Shown: positions 32,329 through 41,118, counted from the stretch's first letter. The stretch: DNA of 64,000 bases from Nocardia harenae NBRC 108248 (GCF_001612885.1 NZ_BDBH01000001.1:558001-622000); one strand, 5' to 3'. Notes: generated by a model from the letters alone, not told the origin. Numbers and translations are program-made.

Positions 32329-34193
32329 GAGGCCACCTCGGCGACCCGCGCGGAGACCTCGACCACCACATCGCCCGCGGCGAGCACCGACTCCCGGTGC
32401 CCGACCACGACAACGGTCGCGCCCGCCGCGGCCCGCTCGCGCAGGGCGGCGAGTACCGCGGCCTCACCGGCACTGTCGAGATGGGCCGTCGGCTCGTCGA
32501 GCAGCAGCACGGGACGATCCGCGCAGAGCACCCTGGTGAGCGCGAGCCGCTGGCGCTGGCCGAGTGAGAGCCCGGCGCCGCCGGTGCCGACGACGGTGTC
32601 CGAGCCGCTCGGGAGTTCGGCGAGCACGGCATCGAAACCCGTTGCGGCGCAAGCGGCGTCGAGATCGACGGGGTGCGGGCCGAGCAACTCGAGGTTCTCC
32701 CGCACCGTGCCCGGCACCAGCACCGGGCGCTGCGGGAGCCAGGCCAGCCGGGACCACCACCGCTCGGGATCGAGCGCACCCACCTCGGTGCCGTCCACCG
32801 TCACCCGGCCGGAGGCTGGCTCGACGAGGCCGAGGATCGCTTGCAGCGCGGTGGACTTACCGCAGCCGTTCGGCCCGGTCAGCACCGTCACCACACCCGG
32901 CCGCAGTACGGCGGAGAGCGCGAACGGCGCCGCCCCGGAGCGGCCGTCGACGCAGAGCCGCTCCAGCTCGATCAGCGCCGGAGCCGCCGTGGGCTCCGGC
33001 CGCCGCACGGCCGCCGCGCCGGAACCGGCCACGCCGCCGGAGATCCCGGCCGACGAGCCGAGCACCGCGAAGGCGCGATCCGCCGCCGCCATCCCGTCCT
33101 GCGCGGCATGGAACCGCTCCCCCACCGTCCGCAGCGGCAAATACACCTCGGGGGCGAGAATCAGCGCCACCAGCCCGGCGTACAACTCCATCTCCCCGAA
33201 CACCAACCGCAGCCCGATGGAGACCGCCACCAGCGCGACGCTCAGCGTGGCGAGCACCTCCAGCACCGCCGAGGAAAGGAAGGCGATGCGCAGCGCCCGC
33301 ATGGTGCGCACCCGCAGCGCCTCGCCGAGCTCGGCGACCTGCCCGGCCATGCTGCGGCCACCGCCCTCTCGGCCGAGCGCGCGCAGCGTCGGCATCCCGG
33401 CGAAGAGGTCGAGCACCTGGTCGGAGAGGCGGGTCGTGGCGACCAGGGTGGCCGCGGCCCTGCCCTGCGTCAGCAACCCGATGAGCACCATGAAAACGGG
33501 GATGAGCGGCAGCGTGACCAGCACGATCCCGCCGGAGAGCGGATCGTGCAGCGCGATCACCGCCAGCACGATGGGCGGTACCAGGGCGGCGAGCAGCAGC
33601 GCGGGCAGGTAGCCGGTGAGGTACCCGCGCAGCCCGCCGAGGCCGGTCCCGACCACGACCGCGATCTCGGTGCGCCGCCGCTCCAGCTCGCGCGGCGGCA
33701 GCGCGGCGCCCGCGGCCAGCACCGCCCGCTCCAGCTCGGCGACCACGCCGGCCCCGGCCCGGTGCGCCAGCCGCGACTGCCACCAGGTGACCACGGCCCG
33801 CCCGGTGAGCGCGGCGGCGAGCGCGACCAGCTCGGGTGTCCACACACCGAAGCTGCGCGCCGACGGGTCGGTGATGACCCCGGCCAGCACCCGCGCCAGC
33901 GCCACCGCGGCGACCACGATGGCACCGGTGGTGAGCACCGAGAACAGCACGGAAACAAGGAGATACGGCCGGGCCGAGCGGGCATTCCGCCACAGGCGCG
34001 GATCGATCGGCGCGCGACGAGCCGTCCCCCCGCGCCCATCCGTCGCCTTCCCGGCCGTCCCACCGCGCCTGCCCTCCGCGCGCGCCGCCTGCTTCCCGGC
34101 CGTCCCACCGCGTCTGCCCCTCGCGCGCGTCGCCGGCTTCCCCGCCGTCCCGCCCGTCGCGGGCGCCTCCGCTTCCCGGCCCGGCCCGCTCAT
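32325..34193 (-). CDS. cydD: Thiol reductant ABC exporter subunit CydD
   Basis: A 622-residue partner of CydC: six membrane helices between about residues 75 and 330, and an ATPase domain with Walker A TGPNGCGKSTAL, signature LSLGQRQRLALTRVL and Walker B VLLLDEPTAHL. The first 60 residues are a basic low-complexity tail built from repeated GGTAGK units, encoded by 45-bp direct repeats (34021-34156). The start is ATG 34193, overlapping the cydB stop (ATGA). Confidence 0.92.
   Translation of the reverse strand: MSGPGREAEAPATGGTAGKPATRARGRRGGTAGKQAARAEGRRGGTAGKATDGRGGTARRAPIDPRLWRNARSARPYLLVSVLFSVLTTGAIVVAAVALARVLAGVITDPSARSFGVWTPELVALAAALTGRAVVTWWQSRLAHRAGAGVVAELERAVLAAGAALPPRELERRRTEIAVVVGTGLGGLRGYLTGYLPALLLAALVPPIVLAVIALHDPLSGGIVLVTLPLIPVFMVLIGLLTQGRAAATLVATTRLSDQVLDLFAGMPTLRALGREGGGRSMAGQVAELGEALRVRTMRALRIAFLSSAVLEVLATLSVALVAVSIGLRLVFGEMELYAGLVALILAPEVYLPLRTVGERFHAAQDGMAAADRAFAVLGSSAGISGGVAGSGAAAVRRPEPTAAPALIELERLCVDGRSGAAPFALSAVLRPGVVTVLTGPNGCGKSTALQAILGLVEPASGRVTVDGTEVGALDPERWWSRLAWLPQRPVLVPGTVRENLELLGPHPVDLDAACAATGFDAVLAELPSGSDTVVGTGGAGLSLGQRQRLALTRVLCADRPVLLLDEPTAHLDSAGEAAVLAALRERAAAGATVVVVGHRESVLAAGDVVVEVSARVAEVAS
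34021..34156. repeat. In-frame repeats in the 5' end of cydD
   Basis: GCCGTCCCACCGCG-like units start at 34021, 34054, 34099 and 34144, so the last three are spaced 45 bp (15 codons). They encode RRGGTAGK repeats in the cytoplasmic N-terminal tail and keep the reading frame. Confidence 0.6.
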
Positions 34194-35221
34194 GCGCTCG
34201 GCGCGCGGCGCGGCAGCCCGCTGTGCGGCGGGATCTGCTCGACGGTGATGCGCTTGCGGAACACCCAGTAGGTCCAGCCCTGGTAGAGCAGCACCACCGG
34301 GGTCACCGCGACCGCCGCCCAGCTCATGATCTTCAGCGTGTACGGCGTCGAGGACGCGTTCTGCACGGTGAGCGACCACGCCGGGTCGAGCGTGGAGGGC
34401 AGCACGTCCGGGAAGAGCGAGCCGAAGAGCAGCGCGGTCGCCGCCGCGACGGCGAGCGTGGTGCCGGTGAAGGCGATCCCGTCGCGCCCGACCAGGTTCG
34501 CGGCGGCGCTGCCGACCAGCCCGAGCACCGCGAGCCCGAGCGGGATCCAGGTCCAGCTCGCGCCGTAGGCGAGCTGGGTCCAGAGCCCGAAGCCGCCGAC
34601 GACGAGCGCGGCGGGCACCAGCAGCAGCCGGGCCACCCGCTGCGCGTCGGCCCGCACCTCGCCGCCGGTCTTGAGCACGAGGAAGGTCGCGCCGTGCAGC
34701 GCGAAGAGCACGGCGGTGGCGAGCGCGCCGAGCAGCGCGTACGGGCTCAGCAGGTCCGCGAACGACCCCGCGAGCTGCTTGTCGGCATCCAGCGGGACGC
34801 CGCGCACCACATTGGCGAAGACCCAGCCCCAGGCCAGCGCGGGCACCCAGGAGCCGAAGGCGATGCCGAGATCGCAGCGGCGCCGCCACACCGGATCGTC
34901 GATCTTGCCGCGGTACTCGATGGCGCAGATCCGCAGGATCAGCGCGACCAGCACCAGCAGCAGCGCGAAGTAGAACCCGGAGAACAGGCTGGCGTACCAC
35001 TCCGGGAAGGCCGCGAAGAGCGCGCCGCCCGCGGTGATCAGCCAGACCTCGTTGCCGTCCCAGACCGGGCCGATGGTGTTGAGCACCACCCGGCGCCTGG
35101 TGTCCGAGCGCCTGCCCAGCGGGTGCATGAGCATGCCGACGCCGAAGTCGAAGCCCTCCAGCACGAAGTAGCCGGTGAAGAGCACGCCGATCAGAACGAA
35201 CCAGAATTCCTGCAGATTCAT
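34190..35221 (-). CDS. cydB: Cytochrome bd ubiquinol/menaquinol oxidase subunit II
   Basis: A 343-residue membrane subunit with eight to nine helices. It begins NLQEFWFVLIGVLFTGYFVLEGFDFGVGML, the invariant CydB N-terminus, and has GPVWDGNEVWLITAGGALFAAFPEWYA and ALHGATFLVLKT. Together with CydA it forms the high-affinity, non-proton-pumping terminal oxidase used at low oxygen. ATG 35221 follows the cydA stop by nine bases. Confidence 0.95.
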   Translation of the reverse strand: MNLQEFWFVLIGVLFTGYFVLEGFDFGVGMLMHPLGRRSDTRRRVVLNTIGPVWDGNEVWLITAGGALFAAFPEWYASLFSGFYFALLLVLVALILRICAIEYRGKIDDPVWRRRCDLGIAFGSWVPALAWGWVFANVVRGVPLDADKQLAGSFADLLSPYALLGALATAVLFALHGATFLVLKTGGEVRADAQRVARLLLVPAALVVGGFGLWTQLAYGASWTWIPLGLAVLGLVGSAAANLVGRDGIAFTGTTLAVAAATALLFGSLFPDVLPSTLDPAWSLTVQNASSTPYTLKIMSWAAVAVTPVVLLYQGWTYWVFRKRITVEQIPPHSGLPRRAPSA

Positions 35222-35230
35222 CGTCGGCTC

Positions 35231-36697
35231 CTAGTACGCGAAGGACAGCTGGCGGACCGGTTCGTCCTCGTCCGGCGGAGAATCGCCGGCAGGCGGTTTC
35301 GGCTGCTCCGGCCCCGCGATCGCGTAGCGCCGCATGAGGTAGAACCACACCACCGCGAGCGCGCCGTAGAGCAGGGTGAACACCGCGAGCGAGATCCAGA
35401 CCGTGCTCGCCGGGTGGTCCGAGACGCCCTGCTGCACGGTGAGCCGCAGATTCTGGTCGCCGGTCGGGTTGGGCACCACCACCCAGGGCTGGCGGCCCAT
35501 CTCGGTGAAGACCCAGCCCGCGCTGTTGGCGAGGAAGGGCGTCGGGATGGCGGCCAGGCTGAGCCAGCCGAACCAGCGCTGCCCCGGCACCCGCCCGCCG
35601 CGGGTGAGCCAGAGCCCGACCACGCAGAGCAGCGCCGAGCCGGCCGCCAGCCCGATCATGGCGCGGAACGCCCAGTAGGTGACGAAGAGGTTGGGCCGGT
35701 AGTCACCGGGGCCGAACTGGTCGACGTAGGACTGCTGCAGGTCGACGACGCCCTGCAGGGTGACGCCGGTGAAGTGCCCCTCGGCCAGCCAGGGCAGCAC
35801 GAACGGCACCTCGATCACGTGCGTCACGCTGTCGCAGTTGTTGTGCGTGCCGACGGTGAGCACCGAGAAGTCCGGGTCGGTCTCGGTGTGGCACAGTGAT
35901 TCCGCGGAGGCCATCTTCATGGGCTGCTGCTGGAACATGAGCTTGCCCTGCACGTCACCGGTGTAGATCAGGGCGACCCCGGCGAGCGCCACCACCACGA
36001 GCGCGGCCCGCGAGACCGGGCGCCAGAGCGTGCGCGCCTCGTCCAGCTTCCCCGGATCGCCACTGCGCGCGTTGCGCACCATCCACCAGCCGCCGATCCC
36101 GGCGACGAAGGTGCCCGCGGTGAGGAACGACCCCGCCACCACGTGTGGGAAGGCCGCCAGCGCGGTGTTGTTGGTGAGCAGCTCGACGATGCTGGTGAGC
36201 TCGGCGCGACCGGTCTCCGGGTTGTACCTGGCGCCCACCGGGTGCTGCATGAACGAGTTGGCCGCGATGATGAAGTACGCGGAGGCGTTCACGCCGATCG
36301 CCACCAGCCAGATGGTGGCCAGGTGCACCAGCCGCGGCAGCCTGCTCCAGCCGAAGATCCACAGCCCGAGGAATGTCGACTCCAGGAAGAAGGCGACCAG
36401 CCCCTCCAGCGCCAGCGGCGCGCCGAACACGTCGCCGACGAAGCGGGAGTACTCGCTCCAGTTCATCCCGAACTGGAATTCCTGCACGATTCCGGTGGCG
36501 ACGCCGAGCGCGAAGTTGATCAGGAAGAGCTTCCCGAAGAACTTCGTCAGCCGGTACCAGTGCTCTTTCCCGGTGATCACCCACGCCGTCTGCATCCCGG
36601 CGACCAGCGGCGCGAGGCCGATGGTGAGCGGCACGAAGAGGAAGTGGTAGACGGTGGTGATCCCGAACTGCCAACGCGAGACATCCAGCGCGCTCAC
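35231..36697 (-). CDS. cydA: Cytochrome bd oxidase subunit I
   Basis: A 488-residue integral membrane subunit that carries hemes b558, b595 and d. Text RWQFGITTVYHFLFVPLTIGL gives the heme-ligand histidine at residue 18; KLMFQQQPMKMASAE is the quinol Q-loop start, short-loop type; GWVFTEMGRQPWVV includes the axial region of the second heme. A cysteine pair in the periplasmic loop (SLCHTET ... HNNCDS) may form the disulfide known from mycobacterial CydA. GTG 36697 has GGAGGT six bases upstream. It leads the cydABDC operon behind a BlaI-like palindrome. Confidence 0.95.
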   Translation of the reverse strand: MSALDVSRWQFGITTVYHFLFVPLTIGLAPLVAGMQTAWVITGKEHWYRLTKFFGKLFLINFALGVATGIVQEFQFGMNWSEYSRFVGDVFGAPLALEGLVAFFLESTFLGLWIFGWSRLPRLVHLATIWLVAIGVNASAYFIIAANSFMQHPVGARYNPETGRAELTSIVELLTNNTALAAFPHVVAGSFLTAGTFVAGIGGWWMVRNARSGDPGKLDEARTLWRPVSRAALVVVALAGVALIYTGDVQGKLMFQQQPMKMASAESLCHTETDPDFSVLTVGTHNNCDSVTHVIEVPFVLPWLAEGHFTGVTLQGVVDLQQSYVDQFGPGDYRPNLFVTYWAFRAMIGLAAGSALLCVVGLWLTRGGRVPGQRWFGWLSLAAIPTPFLANSAGWVFTEMGRQPWVVVPNPTGDQNLRLTVQQGVSDHPASTVWISLAVFTLLYGALAVVWFYLMRRYAIAGPEQPKPPAGDSPPDEDEPVRQLSFAY

Positions 36698-36723
36698 CGT
36701 GACCTCCTACCAGCCGATTCATC

Positions 36724-36740
36724 TACGACACTCTGTAGTA
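36724..36740 (-). promoter_or_regulatory. BlaI-like operator upstream of cydA
   Basis: On the minus strand TACTACAGAGTGTCGTA: half-sites TACTACA and TGTCGTA around a 3-bp centre, one mismatch from a perfect TACTACA-n3-TGTAGTA. That is the form of operators bound by BlaI/MecI-type repressors, including the one of M. tuberculosis. The site is 27 bp upstream of the cydA start. Confidence 0.5.
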
Positions 36741-36854
36741 AGGCTACGTGCGAACGCGCAGCGCACAATGATCGTGCCGGGAATCGAGGTCAAGGTCACG
36801 CAGCGCGGCCGATCGAGTCCGCCGGTGTTGCTGTTCCGGGCGCCGATCAGGGCG

Positions 36855-37775
36855 TCACCAGTCTCCGATGGCCCCCGCCCTCGCGACCCCGCGGTCCACC
36901 AATTCGATGATCTCGTCGGCGTTGTCGGCCGCCATCAGCCGGATGCCGTCGAGCTGGGCCACCCGCGCCGCGAGCGTGATGCTGGAGAGCAGCCAGATGC
37001 TGTCGCAGACGAAGAGGTCGGCGGTCCAGAGCGGCTCGTACTTGCACTCCCACCCGGCCTTGCGGGCCTCGTTGAAGAGCGCCCGCTGGGTGACGCCGGG
37101 CAGCACGCCGTTCTTGGCGGGCGGGGTGAGCAGCGTCTTGTCCCGCGCGATCACGATGGTGGAACGCGGCCCCTCCAGCACCCGGTTCTCGGTGCTGGTG
37201 AAGATCACGTCGTCGGCGCCCTGGCGGTGCGCGAAGCGCAGCGCGGCCATATTGGTGGCGTAGGAGAGCGTCTTGGCGCCGAGCAGCTGCCAGGGCGCGG
37301 CCTGGGCCAGGTCGATGGAGATGCCGCGGACCAGGCTCATCACCTTGATGCCCTCGGTGCGCGCCTTCTCCACCCTGGCGGGCACCGGGCTCACCGTGAC
37401 GAAGGCGGTCGGCACCGGGACGGCGGCGGCGAGCTCGCCCGAGGTCACCGAATCCGGCTCCTCGGCGAATTCGCTCTCCCGGCCCCGGGTGAGCACCAGG
37501 CGCAGCACGCCCTCTTCCTCGCTGCCCCATTCCTTGGCCGCCACCTCGGCCGCCTCCCGCCACCGGCTCAGCTCGAGCTCGGGTAGCTCCAGCGCCTGGG
37601 CGGAGCGGCGCAGCCTGCCCAGGTGGAACTCGATCGCACACGGGCTGCCGTCCCGCACCAGCACCGTTTCGAAGACACCGTCGCCGCGCAGAACACCGAT
37701 GTCGTCGGCAAACAACAACGGCGCGTCCGCATCCTGGACCGCGCCGTCGAGTGTCACAAGAACTCGATCCGCCAT
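36855..37775 (-). CDS. pabC: Aminodeoxychorismate lyase / branched-chain aminotransferase-like PLP enzyme
   Basis: A 306-residue class IV PLP enzyme: GVLRGDGVFETVLVRDG, PWQLLGAKTLSYATNMAALRFA with the PLP lysine, GADDVIFTSTENRVLEGPRSTI and NGVLPGVTQRALF. It corresponds to M. tuberculosis Rv0812, shown to have aminodeoxychorismate lyase activity for p-aminobenzoate and folate. The start ATG 37775 lacks a ribosome site but has TACGCT seven bases upstream, so it is probably leaderless. D-amino-acid transaminase activity is an alternative. Confidence 0.85.
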   Translation of the reverse strand: MADRVLVTLDGAVQDADAPLLFADDIGVLRGDGVFETVLVRDGSPCAIEFHLGRLRRSAQALELPELELSRWREAAEVAAKEWGSEEEGVLRLVLTRGRESEFAEEPDSVTSGELAAAVPVPTAFVTVSPVPARVEKARTEGIKVMSLVRGISIDLAQAAPWQLLGAKTLSYATNMAALRFAHRQGADDVIFTSTENRVLEGPRSTIVIARDKTLLTPPAKNGVLPGVTQRALFNEARKAGWECKYEPLWTADLFVCDSIWLLSSITLAARVAQLDGIRLMAADNADEIIELVDRGVARAGAIGDW

Positions 37776-37957
37776 GGGTAGGAGCGTAGGCAATTCGGGC
37801 AGGTAATGCCTACGGTGCGCTCGAGTTGATTGTGCGTATCGGCGCGTGTCGCCAACACATTTGATGATTTCGTGATAGCAGCAGGACATTCCTTGTCATG
37901 TCCTCCAACCCCACGGCCCCAAACGCCACCCCAACGGGGCGAGTCTTACGAGCCCCC

Positions 37958-38050
37958 GGTTCGCGCCGGCCCGCGTCCGAGCGGGCGAAGCGCACGCGCC
38001 GCAGGCGCAAGTCTCGCCCGCTCGGACGCGGGCCTCCGGGGGCGCGAACC
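37958..38050. repeat. Long inverted repeat between pabC and ygfZ
   Basis: Outer arms GGTTCGCGCC (37958-37967) and GGCGCGAACC (38041-38050) are perfect 10-mers. Inner arms of 19 bp, CCCGCGTCCGAGCGGGCGA (37970-37988) and its exact complement (38014-38032), enclose a 25-nt centre. It can fold as a 93-nt hairpin. It lies between divergent genes and directly upstream of the ygfZ promoter. Confidence 0.7.
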
Positions 38051-38084
38051 CGCCGAGCGCAGCGAGGCCAGTAGACTGAGCTCC

Positions 38085-39185
38085 GTGGCTAGTCCTCTTC
38101 TCGGCGCTCCCGGAGCCGTCGCGGGGGTGCCCGGTTCGCCGGACGCCGCCGTCGCCTGGCATTACGGCGATCCGTTCGCGGAGCAGCGCGCCGCGGCCCG
38201 GCGGGCGGCGATCGTGGATCGCTCGCACCGCGCGGTCGGCACCATCACCGGCACAGAGCGGCTGACCTGGCTGCACACCATCACCAGCCAGCATGTGGCC
38301 GGCCTGGCCGACGGCGAGTCGGCGGAGAACCTGGATCTGGATCTGAACGGCCGGGTGCAGCACCACTTCGTGCTCACCGAACTGGCCGAGACCGTCTGGC
38401 TGGACACCGAGGCCGAGCGCGGCCCCGACCTGATCGGCTTCCTGACCAAGATGGTCTTCTGGTCCGATGCCGTGCCGCGGGACGCGAGCGACCACGCCGT
38501 GCTCACCCTGCTCGGCCCCGAGGTCGATTCGCTCACCGGCGCGCTCGGCATCGCGGAGCTGCCCGCGGTGTACCGCGCGGTCCCGCTGCCGGGCGGCGGC
38601 TTCCTGCGCCGCATGCCGTGGCCCGGCGAGCACTCCTACGACCTGGTGATCCCGCGCGCCCAGCTCACCGAGCGCTGGGCCGAGCTCACCGCGGCCGGTG
38701 CCACCCCGGCGGGCATGTGGGCCTTCGAGGCGCTGCGCGTGGAGTCGCTGCGCCCCCGGCTCGGCCTCGACACCGACGACCGCACCATCCCGCACGAGGC
38801 GCGCTGGATCGGCGGCACCGCCGAGGCGGGCGCGGTGCACCTGGACAAGGGCTGCTACCGCGGCCAGGAGACCGTGGCCCGGGTGCACAACCTCGGCAAA
38901 CCCCCGCGCAACCTGGTGCTGCTGCACCTGGACGGCTCCGCCGACGACCGCCCCGAGCCGGGCACCGAGCTCACCGCCGAGGGCCGCACGGTGGGCAGGC
39001 TCGGCACCGTCGTCGACCACTTCGAGCTCGGCCCGATCGCGCTCGCCCTGGTCAAGCGGGCCGTCCCGGCCGGCACCCCGCTGGTCGCCGGCCCCGCCGC
39101 TGCCGCCATCGACCCGGACTCGGTGCCGACGGAGGACCGCCCGCAGGCGGGCAGGCTCGCCGTCGACCGGCTGCGCGGACGCTGA
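38085..39185 (+). CDS. ygfZ: YgfZ/GcvT-like folate-binding protein (Fe-S cluster assembly factor)
   Basis: A 366-residue protein of the GcvT fold with the YgfZ fingerprint KGCYRGQETVARVHN, whose cysteine is essential in the family. GMWAFEALRVESLRPRLGLDTD and IPHEARW complete the signature. YgfZ uses tetrahydrofolate to support [4Fe-4S] enzymes such as MiaB. GTG 38085 is seven bases after TAGACT, a leaderless start. The stop shares one base with the start of the MOSC gene (TGATG). M. tuberculosis Rv0811c is the equivalent. Confidence 0.88.
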   Translation: MASPLLGAPGAVAGVPGSPDAAVAWHYGDPFAEQRAAARRAAIVDRSHRAVGTITGTERLTWLHTITSQHVAGLADGESAENLDLDLNGRVQHHFVLTELAETVWLDTEAERGPDLIGFLTKMVFWSDAVPRDASDHAVLTLLGPEVDSLTGALGIAELPAVYRAVPLPGGGFLRRMPWPGEHSYDLVIPRAQLTERWAELTAAGATPAGMWAFEALRVESLRPRLGLDTDDRTIPHEARWIGGTAEAGAVHLDKGCYRGQETVARVHNLGKPPRNLVLLHLDGSADDRPEPGTELTAEGRTVGRLGTVVDHFELGPIALALVKRAVPAGTPLVAGPAAAAIDPDSVPTEDRPQAGRLAVDRLRGR

Positions 39186-39841
39186 TGCGCCCCGGTGACA
39201 CCGGCCGCGTGCTCGCGGTCTGCGTGGTGCACGCGGAGCTGGAGGTGCCCGGCCGGGTCGGGCGCAGCGCCATCGACAAGCGGCCGGTCGCGGGGCGGGT
39301 GGAGGTGCGCCCGCTCGGGCTGGCGGGCGACCACGTCTGCAATACCGAGCACCACGGCGGGCTGAACCAGGCCGTCTACGCCTACGCCGACCACGACGCG
39401 CGCCGCTGGGAGCAGGAGCTCGACCGCGTGCTGCCGCACGGCTGGTTCGGCGAGAATCTGCGGGTCGACGGGCTCCCGCTCTCGGACGCGGTGCTCGGCG
39501 CCCGGCTCCGGGTGGGTACCGCGCTGCTCGAGGTGAGTGCGCCGCGGGTTCCGTGCGCGACCTTCCAGCACTGGGCGGGTGAGCGGCAGTGGGTGAAGCG
39601 GTTCGCACTGCGCAGCGATACCGGGTGCTACTTCCGGCTGCTGGCAGCGGGCACGGTCGGCGCGGGCGACGAGGTGCTGGTGGAGCACGTTCCCGGGCAC
39701 GGCATCACCGTCCGCGACGTCTTCACCGGCGCGGACCCGGCGAAGCTGTTCCGGCTGCTCGAGGTCGAGCCGACCGTCTCGGACGACATCCGAATGCAGG
39801 TCGCCAGGCACACCAGGCGCTCCGAGGAGGCCACGGGATGA
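39185..39841 (+). CDS. MOSC domain-containing protein
   Basis: A 218-residue protein of the MOSC (MoCo sulfurase C-terminal) family: DKRPVAGRVEVRPLGLAGDHV, HGGLNQAVYAYADHDARRWEQEL, WFGENLRVDGL and APRVPCATFQHWAGE with the conserved cysteine. It resembles YiiM, which reduces N-hydroxylated compounds using molybdenum cofactor. It is coupled to ygfZ by TGATG overlap. Its own stop codon falls in the first copy of the 65-bp repeat and overlaps an ATG (ATGA). Confidence 0.85.
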   Translation: MRPGDTGRVLAVCVVHAELEVPGRVGRSAIDKRPVAGRVEVRPLGLAGDHVCNTEHHGGLNQAVYAYADHDARRWEQELDRVLPHGWFGENLRVDGLPLSDAVLGARLRVGTALLEVSAPRVPCATFQHWAGERQWVKRFALRSDTGCYFRLLAAGTVGAGDEVLVEHVPGHGITVRDVFTGADPAKLFRLLEVEPTVSDDIRMQVARHTRRSEEATG

Positions 39842-39974
39842 GCGAGTCAGGCCCGGAGGCGGTAGCGGAGCGTAACCACGCAGGGCCCTCGCTCATCCCA
39901 AGAGAGCCCGGGATGAGCGAGTCAGGCCCGGAGGCGGCAGCGGAGCGTGACCACGGAGGGCTCTCGCGCATCCC
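39835..39974. repeat. Two copies of a 65-bp palindromic-ended repeat, period 75 bp
   Basis: Copy 1 (39835-39899) begins GGGATGAGCGAG and ends CTCGCTCATCCC. Copy 2 (39910-39974) begins identically and ends CTCGCGCATCCC. The interiors differ at a few bases only. The unit is REP-like; the 75-bp period is a multiple of three. Confidence 0.8.
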
Positions 39975-39993
39975 GCGGGAGGGCGCGGCGTGA
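39838..39993 (+). CDS. Repeat-encoded 51-residue ORF between MOSC and asparaginase genes
   Basis: ATG 39838 overlaps the MOSC stop (ATGA) and the TGA at 39991-39993 overlaps the asparaginase GTG start (GTGA). The product is two copies of a 25-residue unit, MSESGPEAxAERxHxGxSxIP, plus PREGAA. Both coupling signals and the frame are kept although the DNA is a palindromic repeat. It may be only a translational bridge; the peptide has no known family. Confidence 0.45.
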   Translation: MSESGPEAVAERNHAGPSLIPREPGMSESGPEAAAERDHGGLSRIPREGAA

Positions 39994-40943
39994 GCGTCGA
40001 GCTGGTCGAGGTGGTGCGGTCCGGTTTCCGGGAGTGCGTGCACCGGGGCTCGGTGGTGCTGCTCGGCACCGACGGCGAGGTGACGTTCGAGCTCGGTGAG
40101 GTGCACGGCCCCATCTACCCGCGCTCCACCAACAAGCCGCTGCAGGCGCTCGCCCTGCTCCGCGCCGGTTTCACCCCGGCCGACGAGGAGGAGCTGGCCA
40201 TCGCCATCGCCTCCCACTACGGCGAGCCCGACCAGGTGGCCGCGGTCCGGCGCCTGCTGGAGCGGAACGGGTTCACCGAGGACGACCTGGAGTGCCCGCC
40301 CGACCTCCCGCTCGGCGAGCTGCCGCGCGCCCGGCTGCTCGCCGCGGGCGAGAAGCCGGCCCGGATCCTGATGAACTGCTCCGGCAAACACGCGGCCATG
40401 CTCGCCACCTGCGCCGCCAACGCGTGGCCGACCGCGGGCTACCTCGACCCCGCGCACCCGCTGCAGCAGGCGGTGCTCCGCACCATCACCGACGTCACCG
40501 GCGAGCCGGAGACCGACCTCGGCATCGACGGCTGCGGGCTGCCGATCGTCCCGGTCGCGCTGGTGAACCTGGCCCGCGCCTTCCGCGCCCTGGTCACCGC
40601 GGCCCCGCATACCCCGGAGCGGCGCGTCGCGGAGGCGATTCGCACCCATCCGCGAGTGATTTCCGGCACCAATGCCCCCGACCTGCTCCTGATGTCCGAG
40701 GTCCCCGGCCTGGCCTGCAAGATCGGCGCGGACGGCGTGCACGCGGGCGCGCTCCCGGACGGCTCGGCCTTCGCCTACAAGATCGAGGACGGCGCCGAGC
40801 GCGCGCGGATGCCGCTGACGCTGGCGATTCTGCGCCGTCTCGGCGTGCCGTGGACCGATCGGCTGGCGGAGCTGGCGGCCCCGCCGATCCACGGCGGCGG
40901 CGCCAGGGTCGGTGTCGTGCGCGCGGTCCCCGGAGTGCTGTAG
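39990..40943 (+). CDS. L-asparaginase II family protein
   Basis: A 317-residue protein of the asparaginase II family (pfam06089 type): GDTEVTF-like strand, YPRSTNKPLQALALLRAG, ASHYGEPDQVAAVRRLLER, LMNCSGKHAAMLATCAANAWPTAGY, GIDGCGLPIVPVAL and CKIGADGVHAGALPDG. It hydrolyses asparagine to aspartate and ammonia; the fold is unrelated to classical AnsA/AnsB. GTG 39990 overlaps the stop of the repeat ORF. It ends the ygfZ-MOSC-asparaginase unit. Confidence 0.85.
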   Translation: MSVELVEVVRSGFRECVHRGSVVLLGTDGEVTFELGEVHGPIYPRSTNKPLQALALLRAGFTPADEEELAIAIASHYGEPDQVAAVRRLLERNGFTEDDLECPPDLPLGELPRARLLAAGEKPARILMNCSGKHAAMLATCAANAWPTAGYLDPAHPLQQAVLRTITDVTGEPETDLGIDGCGLPIVPVALVNLARAFRALVTAAPHTPERRVAEAIRTHPRVISGTNAPDLLLMSEVPGLACKIGADGVHAGALPDGSAFAYKIEDGAERARMPLTLAILRRLGVPWTDRLAELAAPPIHGGGARVGVVRAVPGVL

Positions 40944-41118
40944 CAAACCGCGGCCGCGGCGACGGCGGGGCAAACGGCGGGCGGCGCCGGAATCTTCGCC
41001 GCCTCGTGGAAGCGCGGCGGCCTGACACACGCTAAAGTGTCTGTCAGGAAGAGTATTAATTCGAACGGGGCCGCCAACAAACCCCAGGCCGCCCCGCATT
41101 GACGCGAGGGGGTCAGCC

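Noticed and set aside
34021..34156. Tandem repeat as a mobile element
   Set aside because: It is inside cydD, in frame, and gives a plausible low-complexity tail.
37958..38050. Inverted repeat as the terminator of an adjacent gene
   Set aside because: The flanking genes diverge from this point, so no transcript ends here.
39835..39974. CRISPR-like array
   Set aside because: Only two units, palindromic ends, almost no spacer and no cas genes; it is a REP-type repeat.
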